A stretch of DNA of 64,000 nucleotides from contig DCVQ01000015.1 of assembly GCA_002328745.1 (NCBI GenBank), forward strand, positions 45,747 through 109,746, read 5' to 3'. The translations under genes were made by a program, and so were the position numbers. Numbering within the stretch: the stretch's first letter is position 1; each line of letters opens with the position of its first letter. The stretch comes from Actinobacteria bacterium UBA2184. Its GTDB lineage: Bacteria > Actinomycetota > Coriobacteriia > Anaerosomatales > Anaerosomataceae. This document shows positions 22,511 to 30,325 of this stretch, in pieces. The notes under the pieces are model-generated. The model was not told the DNA's origin, searched no databases, and worked only from the letters and a program-made list of their open reading frames with translations.

Positions 22511-22954
22511 ATGACCTATAGAGAAGAGTTCGACAATATCGTCCATGCCAACTTCGGGCATGACCACCAACCCGTGTGCGTGGTTGAGTATGAAGAAGAG
22601 CGGTCATGGCTCGGGTTCTCGGCAACGTGGGTCGCTAAGTACGATGTGCCCGAAGAGGGTGCTTGCCAGCGCGACTACTGGCAAGAGGCACTCAACCATA
22701 ATCTTCGCGTGGTCCTGCCTGTAGTCATTGACTGGGCTATTCAGGAGGGTATCGTCGACGAACTTGCAGAGTCTTGGGAGTTTAGTGAAGACCTCTTTGA
22801 CATCGCAGAGACACTGTTCGTTCGCCTCTCAAACAGCCATTGGGACGGCACATACTGTGATGGCGAGGTTAGTCAGACATGCGTGGCAATCATTGACTAT
22901 GCACGCCTAGCGATGGCATTCGGCGAGGCATACGACTTACGGCGGGTGCTGTAG
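22511..22954 (+). CDS. Hypothetical acidic protein
   Basis: A 147-residue strongly acidic protein (CVVEYEEERSWLGF, VDELAESWEFSEDLFDIAET). It is entirely helical in its second half and has four cysteines. Acidity and small size are typical of DNA-mimic or inhibitor proteins, but nothing specific supports that. It ends exactly one base before the start of the next gene, so the pair is one unit. Confidence 0.6.
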   Translation: MTYREEFDNIVHANFGHDHQPVCVVEYEEERSWLGFSATWVAKYDVPEEGACQRDYWQEALNHNLRVVLPVVIDWAIQEGIVDELAESWEFSEDLFDIAETLFVRLSNSHWDGTYCDGEVSQTCVAIIDYARLAMAFGEAYDLRRVL

Positions 22955-23194
22955 ATGACGATGAGCGGACCCGTCCTCGTGAGTAGGAAGACCAAGCCCG
23001 TTCCCATCGAGCAGCAGATACAGAAGTTGCTCGTGGAATTCGCCGATTCGGGCTTTGAGGTCGCAGAAGTAACGGGTCTGGCAATCGGTGAACTGGCCAA
23101 GTTAGAGAAGGCGATACAGGAACTTGGTCTTGGCGATGTTGAGGTCTATAGGATGGACGGGCGCATATTCCTTGCGCGGAAGTTGAGCAAGTAG
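22955..23194 (+). CDS. Small element protein, third member of the paralogous family
   Basis: A 79-residue protein: IEQQIQKLLVEFADSGFEVA, then LEKAIQELGLGDVEVYRMDG and RIFLARK. Order and spacing match the domains at 2793-3071 and 20422-20706 (EF helix, A...LG helix, V-V strand, hydrophobic-R end), though identity is lower. The start abuts the previous stop. A strong bidirectional terminator follows. Confidence 0.65.
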   Translation: MTMSGPVLVSRKTKPVPIEQQIQKLLVEFADSGFEVAEVTGLAIGELAKLEKAIQELGLGDVEVYRMDGRIFLARKLSK

Positions 23195-23235
23195 AAGGGG
23201 AATCCCTTTGAACAACCTCGTCAACATAGACGAGT

Positions 23236-23269
23236 AAGAAGCCCTCGGTTTGGCTGCCGAGGGCTTCTT
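23236..23269. terminator. Bidirectional terminator
   Basis: AAGAAGCCCTCGG / CCGAGGGCTTCTT, a perfect 13-bp stem between convergent operons. Confidence 0.85.
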
Positions 23270-23275
23270 CCGTTC

Positions 23276-23770
23276 TTAGAGCAGGAAGACCCTCATACCG
23301 AGTGCCTCGTACATCTCAGGGTCATTACTGATTGCTTCGTGGCAGGTCTTAGTGAACTGCAAGTTGCAGGATTGGTTCCCGTGGCGCTTGCCTAGTGCCT
23401 TACATATTAATGTGAGGTCGCTACTCGGGAACATGTGGACAGCCACTGGCGATAGGTCTAGGTAGATGACGAGCGCCCACCAGTCCTGTTGTTCGTTCGG
23501 CTCCACCGTGTGCCAGTTCACCCATGAACCTGCTGAGGTGTTGGCGAGATACTTCACCTGAATACGAGAACCGTCAGGTTCCTGAACGTCCCAGCCCTTT
23601 TGCACGCGGTTGCTCGCTAACTCGCCATCAACGAGTCGGGCAACCAAGACCTCGGCGAACTCAGATAGTGGGTCACGATAGGACTGTGGGATACCCAACT
23701 CGCCAAGCAGCGACTTGCGGGCATCGCGGTAGTCAGACCAAGAACTCAGAAGGTCTTTGATGTCACTCAC
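23276..23770 (-). CDS. PD-(D/E)XK nuclease-like protein
   Basis: A 164-residue protein with a restriction-endonuclease-like core: DPLSEFAEVLVARLVDGE supplies the N-terminal Glu helix, and GWDVQEPDGSRIQVKYLAN supplies the D-x(n)-Q-V-K metal site (Asp, Gln/Glu, Lys). Later strands include WWALVIYLDLSPVAVHMFP. Such small stand-alone cores occur as type II enzymes or as nuclease subunits of defence complexes. It is the last gene of a four-gene overlapping operon (ATGA overlap with the gene before it), which suggests it is the effector subunit. Confidence 0.75.
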   Translation of the reverse strand: MSDIKDLLSSWSDYRDARKSLLGELGIPQSYRDPLSEFAEVLVARLVDGELASNRVQKGWDVQEPDGSRIQVKYLANTSAGSWVNWHTVEPNEQQDWWALVIYLDLSPVAVHMFPSSDLTLICKALGKRHGNQSCNLQFTKTCHEAISNDPEMYEALGMRVFLL

Positions 23771-24573
23771 GGCGTACCCGCGACTTCGGGCACTACGATT
23801 CTGTTGAGGTCATCAACGGTTGGTTCATTGAAGTTGGCGTACTGGTTCGCCAGTTCCATCACGTCCAACTCGCCCTGAAGTCCAATCGAGTTCAATGCCT
23901 TGAGCGTCCAATGAAGCAGCCATGTTGCGATTGCCAATGAGGTGACTCGCTTGTATCCGCTTGGCTCGGGCACTAGATGCGTGACGCCATCGACCATCTC
24001 TAGATAGTCCTTCGCCGCGACGACACTTCCATGAGTGTGTTCACAGAGAGATTGATACAGCCCGTAACTATGTTCGGCACCCTTCAACTTGCCAAGACGG
24101 TCCGCTTCGCAAGCACGTTCCTTGATTTGAAGTGGCGTCCAACTGTTCTTCGGGCGGTGCTTCTTCGGCAACTCTGCATCTCGGGCAGCGAGTTCCAGAA
24201 GTTCAGCCAAGTCATCGGGCGGCTCAGGATTCTCTCCCGCCTCAAGTGCCTTGCGGTAGTGGTTGTACCTATACCGACCTTCGTGTTCAGCCCAGCGAAC
24301 GCTTAGGTTCTCGGGGTCGGTTGCTATGTAGCGAAGGTCTATGAGGTCTTCCAACATAGTTCGGACGAGAACCTGAGCCTCAACGCCGTAGCCCTTATCA
24401 CAGAGCAATAGCACGGCAATGTAGTTCCGTCTCGCACGCGTCCAGTAGTAGCCCGTCAGCCCGCAGACTTGGGGCACGCCCGTATAGGTCAGATTGATGC
24501 CGTCAACGAATAGTTCATCAATCGCGGTTACGACCTTCTGCCCCGCATTGATGTAGGACTTGCCTTCGCTCAC
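23767..24573 (-). CDS. DUF5677-like helical protein
   Basis: A 268-residue all-helical protein: RNYIAVLLLCDKGYGVEAQV, then VRTMLEDLIDLRYIATDP and YQSLCEHTHGSV with two histidines and a preceding Cys/Glu. This pattern matches DUF5677-type proteins (R-x-x-x-E, then an H-x-x-H-like helix), whose biochemical role is unsettled but which occur in defence neighbourhoods. It starts at a GTG overlapping the upstream stop by four bases and overlaps the nuclease gene by four bases, so a complex is likely. Confidence 0.7.
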   Translation of the reverse strand: MSEGKSYINAGQKVVTAIDELFVDGINLTYTGVPQVCGLTGYYWTRARRNYIAVLLLCDKGYGVEAQVLVRTMLEDLIDLRYIATDPENLSVRWAEHEGRYRYNHYRKALEAGENPEPPDDLAELLELAARDAELPKKHRPKNSWTPLQIKERACEADRLGKLKGAEHSYGLYQSLCEHTHGSVVAAKDYLEMVDGVTHLVPEPSGYKRVTSLAIATWLLHWTLKALNSIGLQGELDVMELANQYANFNEPTVDDLNRIVVPEVAGTP

Positions 24574-25298
24574 GAGTTCTCTTGCATCTTCATCAGTTGC
24601 CTTCGTGCGTCCAAGTCCTGTTCAACTTGTGAGGTATCCCAGTCACGAACCATCTTCAAGTCACCGATGATGGTGGGCGGTTGAACGGGGCAATCCTTCA
24701 CGAACTGCTCCCACTTGTCGTCCAACCACGGTGGCACCCAAGACCCAGACCGACAGATGTAGATACGGTCAATCACGTCTTCTACCAGAAGACCGTCATC
24801 AACACGACGGTCAACGTCAATCGGCGGCTTAGGCTCTGCTTCCAACGCATAGGAACGCCAACGCGGATATACGACCTCAATATCCGCACCAATCATGTCG
24901 TAGAGCAGCAGCCAATCCTCACAGGCAACTCGCATAGTCTCGGCGATGTTGTTCTCATTGTTGTATCCACAATCATGGTGCGCGTCGTAGTTCAGAACCT
25001 TGTTGATGCCCGAGTACACATCGACGTTGGCGGCGTTCATATGGCTCTCGGCGATGAACAACTCGCACTTGTCTGAGAACTTGAACCGTGACCAGAAGGT
25101 ATCTTCCTCACCACTGGTTGTCGGCAAGTCCAACCCGAAGTGGGTGAATCCTGCTGCTCTGCTCACCCACAGGATATTGAGCAGTTCAGAGTGATGGGCT
25201 TCTGAGTGTCCCCAGTCGTACATGTATATGAGTTTAGGGTCGTTCTCGCCTGACATATCAGCGAAGAAGTCCCAATCAACAGATAGCAACACTCCCAC
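24570..25298 (-). CDS. Protein with arginase/UPF0489-like Asp-His cluster
   Basis: A 242-residue protein. The N-terminus LLSVDWDFFADM and the central LNYDAHHDCGYNNEN are Asp/His clusters of the kind that bind metal in arginase/deacetylase-fold and UPF0489 proteins. LFIAESHMNAANVDV adds another His. VACEDWLLLYDMIGADIEVV and WRSYALEAE follow as further core elements. Family assignment is tentative. It is second in the operon, overlapping its neighbours by one and four bases. A hydrolase or sensor role is possible. Confidence 0.6.
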   Translation of the reverse strand: MGVLLSVDWDFFADMSGENDPKLIYMYDWGHSEAHHSELLNILWVSRAAGFTHFGLDLPTTSGEEDTFWSRFKFSDKCELFIAESHMNAANVDVYSGINKVLNYDAHHDCGYNNENNIAETMRVACEDWLLLYDMIGADIEVVYPRWRSYALEAEPKPPIDVDRRVDDGLLVEDVIDRIYICRSGSWVPPWLDDKWEQFVKDCPVQPPTIIGDLKMVRDWDTSQVEQDLDARRQLMKMQENS

Positions 25299-25756
25299 TA
25301 GGAAGCACCCTTCATCTTCGGGCTGAGTATGTAACTGGACCCATCTATCTCTATCAGTATGTCGTCGGCGCTATCGCCAATGCGATGAGGCAGCGAACCC
25401 CAACCACGCAGTTCCAACACCTCACGGGTAGCCGAGGTGGGGGTGATGGCGGATACCTCGTGAGTCTCTACGCCATCGGGCGTCATGACCGTGACGATGT
25501 AGGTAATCGCCTGTTCATTCACGGGGACTTCTCGAATGAGACGCTCAACCATGTGACCTTCGGCTCGCCAAGTGTTGCCCTTGTTATCACGAACAAACAG
25601 GGCACCACCCATCGCTTCGGGTGAGGCACCGAACCCCCCGTAGACGAGAACGGTTCGGTTCTCTTCGTTCTCCCACTCAGGTTCGTTCGCTGGGTAATGC
25701 GCTCGCCCGAGTACGACGAGGCAGTTGTTGAGGTCCTTGTTCAGTGAGTTAGCCAT
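25298..25756 (-). CDS. Hypothetical protein, first gene of the four-gene operon
   Basis: A 152-residue beta-rich protein: CLVVLGRAHYPANEPEWENE, VLVYGGFGASPEAMGGALFV, and AITYIVTVMTPDGVETHEVS. Gly-rich loops (YGGFG, MGGALF) suggest a compact barrel. No family recognised. Its stop overlaps the next start by one base. It may be the sensor or regulator of a system whose later members are an Asp/His protein, a DUF5677 protein and a nuclease. Confidence 0.6.
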   Translation of the reverse strand: MANSLNKDLNNCLVVLGRAHYPANEPEWENEENRTVLVYGGFGASPEAMGGALFVRDNKGNTWRAEGHMVERLIREVPVNEQAITYIVTVMTPDGVETHEVSAITPTSATREVLELRGWGSLPHRIGDSADDILIEIDGSSYILSPKMKGAS

Positions 25757-26078
25757 ACCGCCATTCTACCTGTCGGCGGTGACATCGCCGCGACGGTTCC
25801 TCATAGAGAACGTGTAGTCGCTGGCTTCCCATGTCAGGACTTCTCACCAACCATTCCCACTGCTGAGAAGCCTGCACGCTACGGCGCGTGATACGCGTGC
25901 AATGCTCAGACCGTCATTACAGTAATCCTGCGGGTGGCACGGGTGTCATGCTCTGAGTGTCGTTGCACTGTGCAACAACGAGAGATACGGCATTCACAAT
26001 GTTCCGTGAATACGCGTGGGTGCCATTCGCTACTTATTGGCGTGGACGATGTAGGCGTTGAGATGGCAGGGGTTCGTA
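25757..26078. other. Intergenic stretch
   Basis: About 320 bp between divergent operons. No hairpin pair, RNA gene or supported frame was seen. Promoters of both operons must lie here. Confidence 0.5.
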
Positions 26079-26183
26079 ATGGACTGGTTGGCGGTGATAG
26101 TTCTCACAGTGGTTGGCAACGTGTTGTCCAGCCTCATCACCGACGCCATTAAAGAGCGACGAGATAAGAAGAGTCACCGTTGA
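26079..26183 (+). CDS. Single-pass microprotein (34 aa)
   Basis: A 34-residue protein with one membrane helix (WLAVIVLTVVGNVLSSLI) and a basic tail (KERRDKKSHR). GGGG is eight bases upstream of the ATG. It precedes the DUF6338 membrane-protein cluster and may belong to it. Confidence 0.55.
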   Translation: MDWLAVIVLTVVGNVLSSLITDAIKERRDKKSHR

Positions 26184-26276
26184 GATGACGACTGTGGACA
26201 ACCTCGAACATCTGTTTGTCGGTGTCAGTGTGCGGGCGTAGTATCGGAGTACAGGTCAGAGAGTATGGGGGTTGGT

Positions 26277-26867
26277 ATGGGGGATTTGCTCAAAGGCGGG
26301 GACGCCATCTTCTGGTTTGTAGTTCTGTTCTTGCCAGGGTTCCTGAGCGCCGAAGTCTACGGAATGATGGTTGCCTCGGAACGCCCAGACTTCAGTAAGG
26401 ACTTCTATCGGGCGGTGGCGTTCAGCATATTGAACTTCGCCGTGTTCGCACCAATCGTCTACTACATGAACGACAGAGCGTTGTTCGATGACCTGCTGGT
26501 TGCATGGGTCACGGTCTATGTCGTGTTCATCGTTGCGCCAGTCGGTTGGGCATTCCTGATGAAGTGGTTGCGCGACGCTTCGTGGACGCCGTTCCTATCG
26601 TGTGACAACAAGGCGTGGGACTACTTCTTCCGCCGTAGGGAGCCTGTGTGGGTGGTCGCTTGCCTCAATGATGGCACCAAGGTCGGCGGGTTCTTCGCAG
26701 GACAGTCGTATGCGTCGTCGTACCCGAGCGACGAACAAATCTATATCCAGCAGCAGTGGATGCTCGGTGACGATGATGAGTTCCTCAAACCAGTAGACCA
26801 GTCAGAGGGTGTCTTGTTGAACGGGCGTGACATCAAGACGCTTGAGTTCTACGAGTTCACAGGCTGA
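26277..26867 (+). CDS. DUF6338-like membrane protein
   Basis: A 196-residue protein with three membrane segments (FWFVVLFLPGFLSAEVYGMM, FSILNFAVFAPIVYYM, LLVAWVTVYVVFIVAPVGWA) and a cytoplasmic beta domain: AWDYFFRRREPVWVVACLND, then SYASSYPSDEQIYIQQQWML, ending IKTLEFYEF. Pattern and length match DUF6338. The ATG at 26277 follows GGGGG. Downstream are two tiny basic proteins and a DUF2188 protein, a grouping that looks like a functional module. Role unknown. Confidence 0.75.
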   Translation: MGDLLKGGDAIFWFVVLFLPGFLSAEVYGMMVASERPDFSKDFYRAVAFSILNFAVFAPIVYYMNDRALFDDLLVAWVTVYVVFIVAPVGWAFLMKWLRDASWTPFLSCDNKAWDYFFRRREPVWVVACLNDGTKVGGFFAGQSYASSYPSDEQIYIQQQWMLGDDDEFLKPVDQSEGVLLNGRDIKTLEFYEFTG

Positions 26868-26878
26868 GGGTGGTGAGA

Positions 26879-27043
26879 ATGGCAGACAAGGATATTCGTT
26901 TGGTGGATGACGACGAGGCTGGACTTCGCCACGGTTATCAGCCCAAAGACCCAAAGAAGGTGGGCGATGGCTACAAGCCGAAGGACAACCCCGTACCGAG
27001 CAATCCACCAAAAGGCAAGAAGACCGAGGGCGACAAGAAGTGA
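26879..27043 (+). CDS. Small Lys/Pro-rich protein (54 aa)
   Basis: A 54-residue disordered-looking protein: HGYQPKDPKKVGDGYKPKDN followed by PVPSNPPKGKK. The Y-x-P and NPVP-x-NPP motifs recur in the next gene, so the two are homologous. It has a good ribosome site (GGTGAG) and lies 11 bp after the DUF6338 gene. Possibly a flexible ligand or tag-like partner of the membrane protein. Confidence 0.6.
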   Translation: MADKDIRLVDDDEAGLRHGYQPKDPKKVGDGYKPKDNPVPSNPPKGKKTEGDKK

Positions 27044-27058
27044 AGTGAGGTTGAAGTT

Positions 27059-27208
27059 ATGACTGACAAAGGTGGGCAGAAGACACCGAAGGGCGAGGGC
27101 TATAAGCCCATCTCTAAGAAGGGCGGGTATCAGCCGAGCAGCAATCCTGTGCCCAAGAACCCGCCGCAAGGCAAGAAGAGCGGCGGCGCACAGGCGAAGA
27201 AGGGGTAG
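27059..27208 (+). CDS. Small Lys/Pro-rich protein (49 aa), homologue of the preceding one
   Basis: A 49-residue basic protein: GEGYKPISKKGGYQPSSNPV then PKNPPQGKKSG. Same repeat vocabulary (GYKP, GYQP, NPVP-x-NPP-x-GKK) as the 26879 product, so tandem duplication is probable. Ends four bases before the DUF2188 gene start. Confidence 0.6.
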   Translation: MTDKGGQKTPKGEGYKPISKKGGYQPSSNPVPKNPPQGKKSGGAQAKKG

Positions 27209-27212
27209 AGGA

Positions 27213-27449
27213 ATGGCGGACAAGAAGAACGTGAATGTTATGCCGACTGGCGATGGCGATTGGGGCGTGAAGCGCGAAGGTGCTGACCGTTACAGCCGCC
27301 GTTACGACACCCAGAAGGAAGCAATCAACACTGGCACGAACATGGCGAAGGACAGCAAGGGTGAACTGACCATCAGAGGCAGGGATGGTCAGATACGGGC
27401 GAAGAACTCGTTTGGGAATGACCCATGCCCGCCGAAGGACAAGGGCTAG
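27213..27449 (+). CDS. DUF2188 family protein
   Basis: A 78-residue protein: VNVMPTGDGDWGVKREGADR, then DTQKEAINTGTNMAKDSKGE and LTIRGRDGQIRAKNSFGNDP, the whole DUF2188 domain. These are small standalone proteins of unknown role. It completes the DUF6338 / basic peptide / basic peptide / DUF2188 unit and overlaps the convergent DUF3800 gene by four bases. Confidence 0.85.
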   Translation: MADKKNVNVMPTGDGDWGVKREGADRYSRRYDTQKEAINTGTNMAKDSKGELTIRGRDGQIRAKNSFGNDPCPPKDKG

Positions 27450-28333
27450 AACGCCTCATCTCTGGTGGGTGCCTTGTCATATTCGCCTTGTGGTACCCAA
27501 TGCCAGAAGTTCATGCCACAGGAACCACCCTTCATCGTCTTCAGATGGCGGTTCTTCGCACTCACAGTGAACCGATGATGGCTACACCGATGCAATAGGT
27601 GTGTTACGACATGACAGCGACACCTCTCGCTGTTCGATACTTGGGGCTGGTCATCGTCACCGAACAGGCTGCCCTGCCCCTCGTGTTGTGACGCGGCTCG
27701 CTGGTAGAGGTCGTAGCGGTTTGCCGTCCACGCTGCCAACCCAGCGAAGAAGTCCGCGACCTGAACAATCGGGTCGTCGTGACTCTTCCGCTGTTGTATA
27801 TCGCACACCAAAAAGCCGACGTTCGTGCTGTCACCGAATAGTCGCTGGGGTTCAGGTGTGTGCCGAAGCCTCTTGAGTTCACCGAAGTAGAGGCAGTCGG
27901 TGAGAACGCCCCAATCTACAATCGACTCATCGGGATACAGCGCCCAGACAGTATTCTCTCCCCAACGTCTGCCGAGCGCGTTCCTGAGCAGGTGGTAGTG
28001 CATTCTCTCAATGTTGGCGGTGTCGTTCCTGCCAGTGATGGCGTGTCGCGTGTCCGCCGTATCCCATGTGAGTGTGTCTACGCGCATCTTGTTGGTAGCA
28101 ATCCACTCACACGCGATGTTGACTACCTTCTCGGCGGCGAACCTACCTCGGGCGGTCTTTACCTTCGTCCACTTGAGTTCTGACTGGATTCCCGACTCGC
28201 TGAACGTCGTCGCAAGAAGGTCGGTCAACTCTTGATGGCAGTCAGCAGGGACGCTCACGACGGATAGCGAACGGAACCTGCCCGTGTTGTGGCAGGACTC
28301 GTCTATACACGCTATGTGCGTCGGGTTCTTCAT
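27446..28333 (-). CDS. DUF3800 family protein
   Basis: A 295-residue protein: THIACIDESCHNTGRF (RNase-H-like first strand with D-E-S), LKWTKVKTARGRFAAEKVVN, and IVQVADFFAGLAAWTANRYD with the late Asp. The spacing of the acidic residues fits DUF3800, which is thought to adopt an RNase H-like fold and is common in defence islands. The C-terminal part has a Cys/His-rich segment (CRCHVVTHLLHRCSHH), unusual for the family, possibly a zinc site. Confidence 0.8.
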   Translation of the reverse strand: MKNPTHIACIDESCHNTGRFRSLSVVSVPADCHQELTDLLATTFSESGIQSELKWTKVKTARGRFAAEKVVNIACEWIATNKMRVDTLTWDTADTRHAITGRNDTANIERMHYHLLRNALGRRWGENTVWALYPDESIVDWGVLTDCLYFGELKRLRHTPEPQRLFGDSTNVGFLVCDIQQRKSHDDPIVQVADFFAGLAAWTANRYDLYQRAASQHEGQGSLFGDDDQPQVSNSERCRCHVVTHLLHRCSHHRFTVSAKNRHLKTMKGGSCGMNFWHWVPQGEYDKAPTRDEAF

Positions 28334-28609
28334 GCTCCGAGTGTACTGCGCCTACACGACGCCCACGACACCACAACCCTCTGACCTGCTACCTCTCTGT
28401 CAGACCTGTTTATCCAGGGCCGAGATGGTCCGACTACGTTCTTGTTGGACCTTGCTGTAGGTGTCGGAGCAATGGTACCTGGTGTATGTGGGCGACCACC
28501 GAAGATGTAGTACATCTGGGGATGGTCAATAAGCGCTGGTAGAGGCACCAGTCCAAAGCCGATTGACTGCGGATTGAGTGGAACTCTTCGCACTAGAAGG
28601 GTGAGAGAT
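28334..28609. other. Intergenic stretch before the second recombinase
   Basis: About 275 bp between divergent genes. No gene or strong stem recognised. It may contain the binding or recombination sites of the second tyrosine recombinase. Confidence 0.4.
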
Positions 28610-29740
28610 ATGCGCGGTTGCGTAGTGAAGACGGTTCTCAAAGACGGCACCGAGCGTTACGGCATCAAGTGGGTCACACCGTCGGGACGTCAGTGCTGGA
28701 AGACAGTCGGAACAAAGCGACAGGCTCAGAAGGCTTTGGTGGATGTTCTCGGCGAGATGCACAAACTGGGGTCTGCATACCAATACAGCAACACACGCTT
28801 CGACGCCTACTTGTCCAGATACTTGCAGGTGTGCGAGGAAGCGGGAATGAAGCCCTCAACCATCGCAACCTATCGCAGCACCAGTCGGCGACTGCTGGCG
28901 TTCTACGGCAACGCAAAGGTCCGCGAGCAAGTGACCGTTCAGAGCGTTCAAGCGTTCATCTCGGACAGGTTGGCTGCTGGCGATACGCCAAAGACGGTCA
29001 ACAAGACCCTCTGGTTGCTGTCGGGCATGTGTGAGAGTGCGGTAAACGAGGGGGTGCTGACACTCAATCCTGTGCGCCGCGTGAAGAAGCCGCGTGTGTT
29101 GAGGTCAACCGAGCGAGCAATCTTGACCCCGCAGCAGACGGCAGAGGTTCTGAGGTGGGTCACAACTGAGTATCGCCCTGCGCTCACGGTTCTAGCGATG
29201 CTTGCCCTAAGACCCTCTGAGTTGTGCGGGTTGGTCTACGACACCGACATCTCGTTCAAGTCCTCTGAACTGATAATCCAGCGAGTCTGCTGGCGGGGTT
29301 CGCTTCACCTCTTCCCGAAGCAGAACAAGATAAGGCGCGTGGCGTTTGGTTCAACCGTCCGAACAATCCTTGAGGGACAGCGAGTAGGTGCCAGCAACAG
29401 TCGGCATGGAACCATCTTCTCGGGTCGTGGAGGTGGTCTGTTGGACGCGAAGGTATTGAACATCGAGTTCAAGGCTGCCTGTAAGCGTGCGGGCATCGCG
29501 CTTCCCGAGGGCGCAGACGGCTTGTATACACTCAGACACAGCGCATTGTCCTCATGGCTTGAGGCAGGAATAGACCCAGCCACGGTTGCATCGATTGCTG
29601 GGCACAGCGTCCGAACACTTCTTGCGGTCTACACGCACCCGCACAAGGCGAACGCTCAGAAGGCTGCGAAGGTCATGGAAGAGGCAATGATGTCAGCGCA
29701 CAGGCGCGAAGACGGAAGCGAGGTCGCGCAATCGGCGTAG
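28610..29740 (+). CDS. Second tyrosine recombinase within element A
   Basis: A 376-residue phage-type recombinase: N-terminal arm-binding-like region (CVVKTVLKDGTERYGIKW), SAM-like domain (YLSRYLQVCEEAGMKPSTIA), then catalytic boxes LALRPSELCGL (Arg), LYTLRHSALSSWLEAG (HxxR), IAGHSVRT (His) and LAVYTH (Tyr). The ATG at 28610 has AAGGGTGAG upstream. It is 3.1 kb from the right end and not adjacent to an att core, unlike the 1159 integrase. It may resolve dimers or be the remnant of a second integrated element. Confidence 0.9.
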   Translation: MRGCVVKTVLKDGTERYGIKWVTPSGRQCWKTVGTKRQAQKALVDVLGEMHKLGSAYQYSNTRFDAYLSRYLQVCEEAGMKPSTIATYRSTSRRLLAFYGNAKVREQVTVQSVQAFISDRLAAGDTPKTVNKTLWLLSGMCESAVNEGVLTLNPVRRVKKPRVLRSTERAILTPQQTAEVLRWVTTEYRPALTVLAMLALRPSELCGLVYDTDISFKSSELIIQRVCWRGSLHLFPKQNKIRRVAFGSTVRTILEGQRVGASNSRHGTIFSGRGGGLLDAKVLNIEFKAACKRAGIALPEGADGLYTLRHSALSSWLEAGIDPATVASIAGHSVRTLLAVYTHPHKANAQKAAKVMEEAMMSAHRREDGSEVAQSA

Positions 29741-29814
29741 GGGAATCGCGGTCGTACCGTGGTGCTACGCTGTACACGCGCACCTGAGAACGAGCCAACT
29801 GAGAGGGATTACCA

Positions 29815-30111
29815 ATGAGTGAGTATGTGGAATGGCACGCTGAGGTTGCGCGTATCGTTACAGAGCGTCACCCATCGGCGACCGTTACGCATGAGACCCA
29901 AATGGGTGGTGGCATCAACGCCGTCACGGTTGAGTGTGGTGAGGATACTGTCGTAGTCATCAGCGACGATGCCCTTGGTATTTACACTCGTGCTATGTGG
30001 TTCGGCGATGAGGACGAGAACGATGGAGAGTTCCCCATCTCGGACGTGATGGGTTCACCCGAGGAAGCGGCGGACAAGGCACAGCAGTACATTGTTGCTG
30101 CTGGTTGCTGA
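29815..30111 (+). CDS. Hypothetical protein
   Basis: A 98-residue acidic protein: WHAEVARIVTERHPSATVTH, then VTVECGEDTVVVISDDALGI and an acidic FGDEDENDGEFPISD loop. No recognised motif. It has its own gap and ribosome site (AGAGGG) after the recombinase. Confidence 0.6.
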   Translation: MSEYVEWHAEVARIVTERHPSATVTHETQMGGGINAVTVECGEDTVVVISDDALGIYTRAMWFGDEDENDGEFPISDVMGSPEEAADKAQQYIVAAGC

Positions 30112-30136
30112 TTTAGCCGATAGCGAGGCTGCGTAC

Positions 30137-30325
30137 ATGTCAAAGGGTGGTCACGTTGGCACATCTTTGGGCGGAATGGAGTTCTCGCCCGAACGCAAAC
30201 GCCGCGATGCGCAGAAGCGGCAGCGCCAAGAGAAGCGATGGGCATCTCGCTCTGGTGAGGTCAAAGTCACCAAGATGGAACCTGAGCAGCCGCCCGTATC
30301 AGAGCAAGAGGGCGAGAAGGACTAG
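30137..30325 (+). CDS. Small basic protein (62 aa)
   Basis: A 62-residue protein with an Arg/Lys/Gln-rich middle (SPERKRRDAQKRQRQEKRWA) and an acidic tail. Possibly nucleic-acid-binding. I use the second ATG because the first would start inside the preceding gene. Convergent with the CoiA-like gene, with a four-base overlap. Confidence 0.5.
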   Translation: MSKGGHVGTSLGGMEFSPERKRRDAQKRQRQEKRWASRSGEVKVTKMEPEQPPVSEQEGEKD

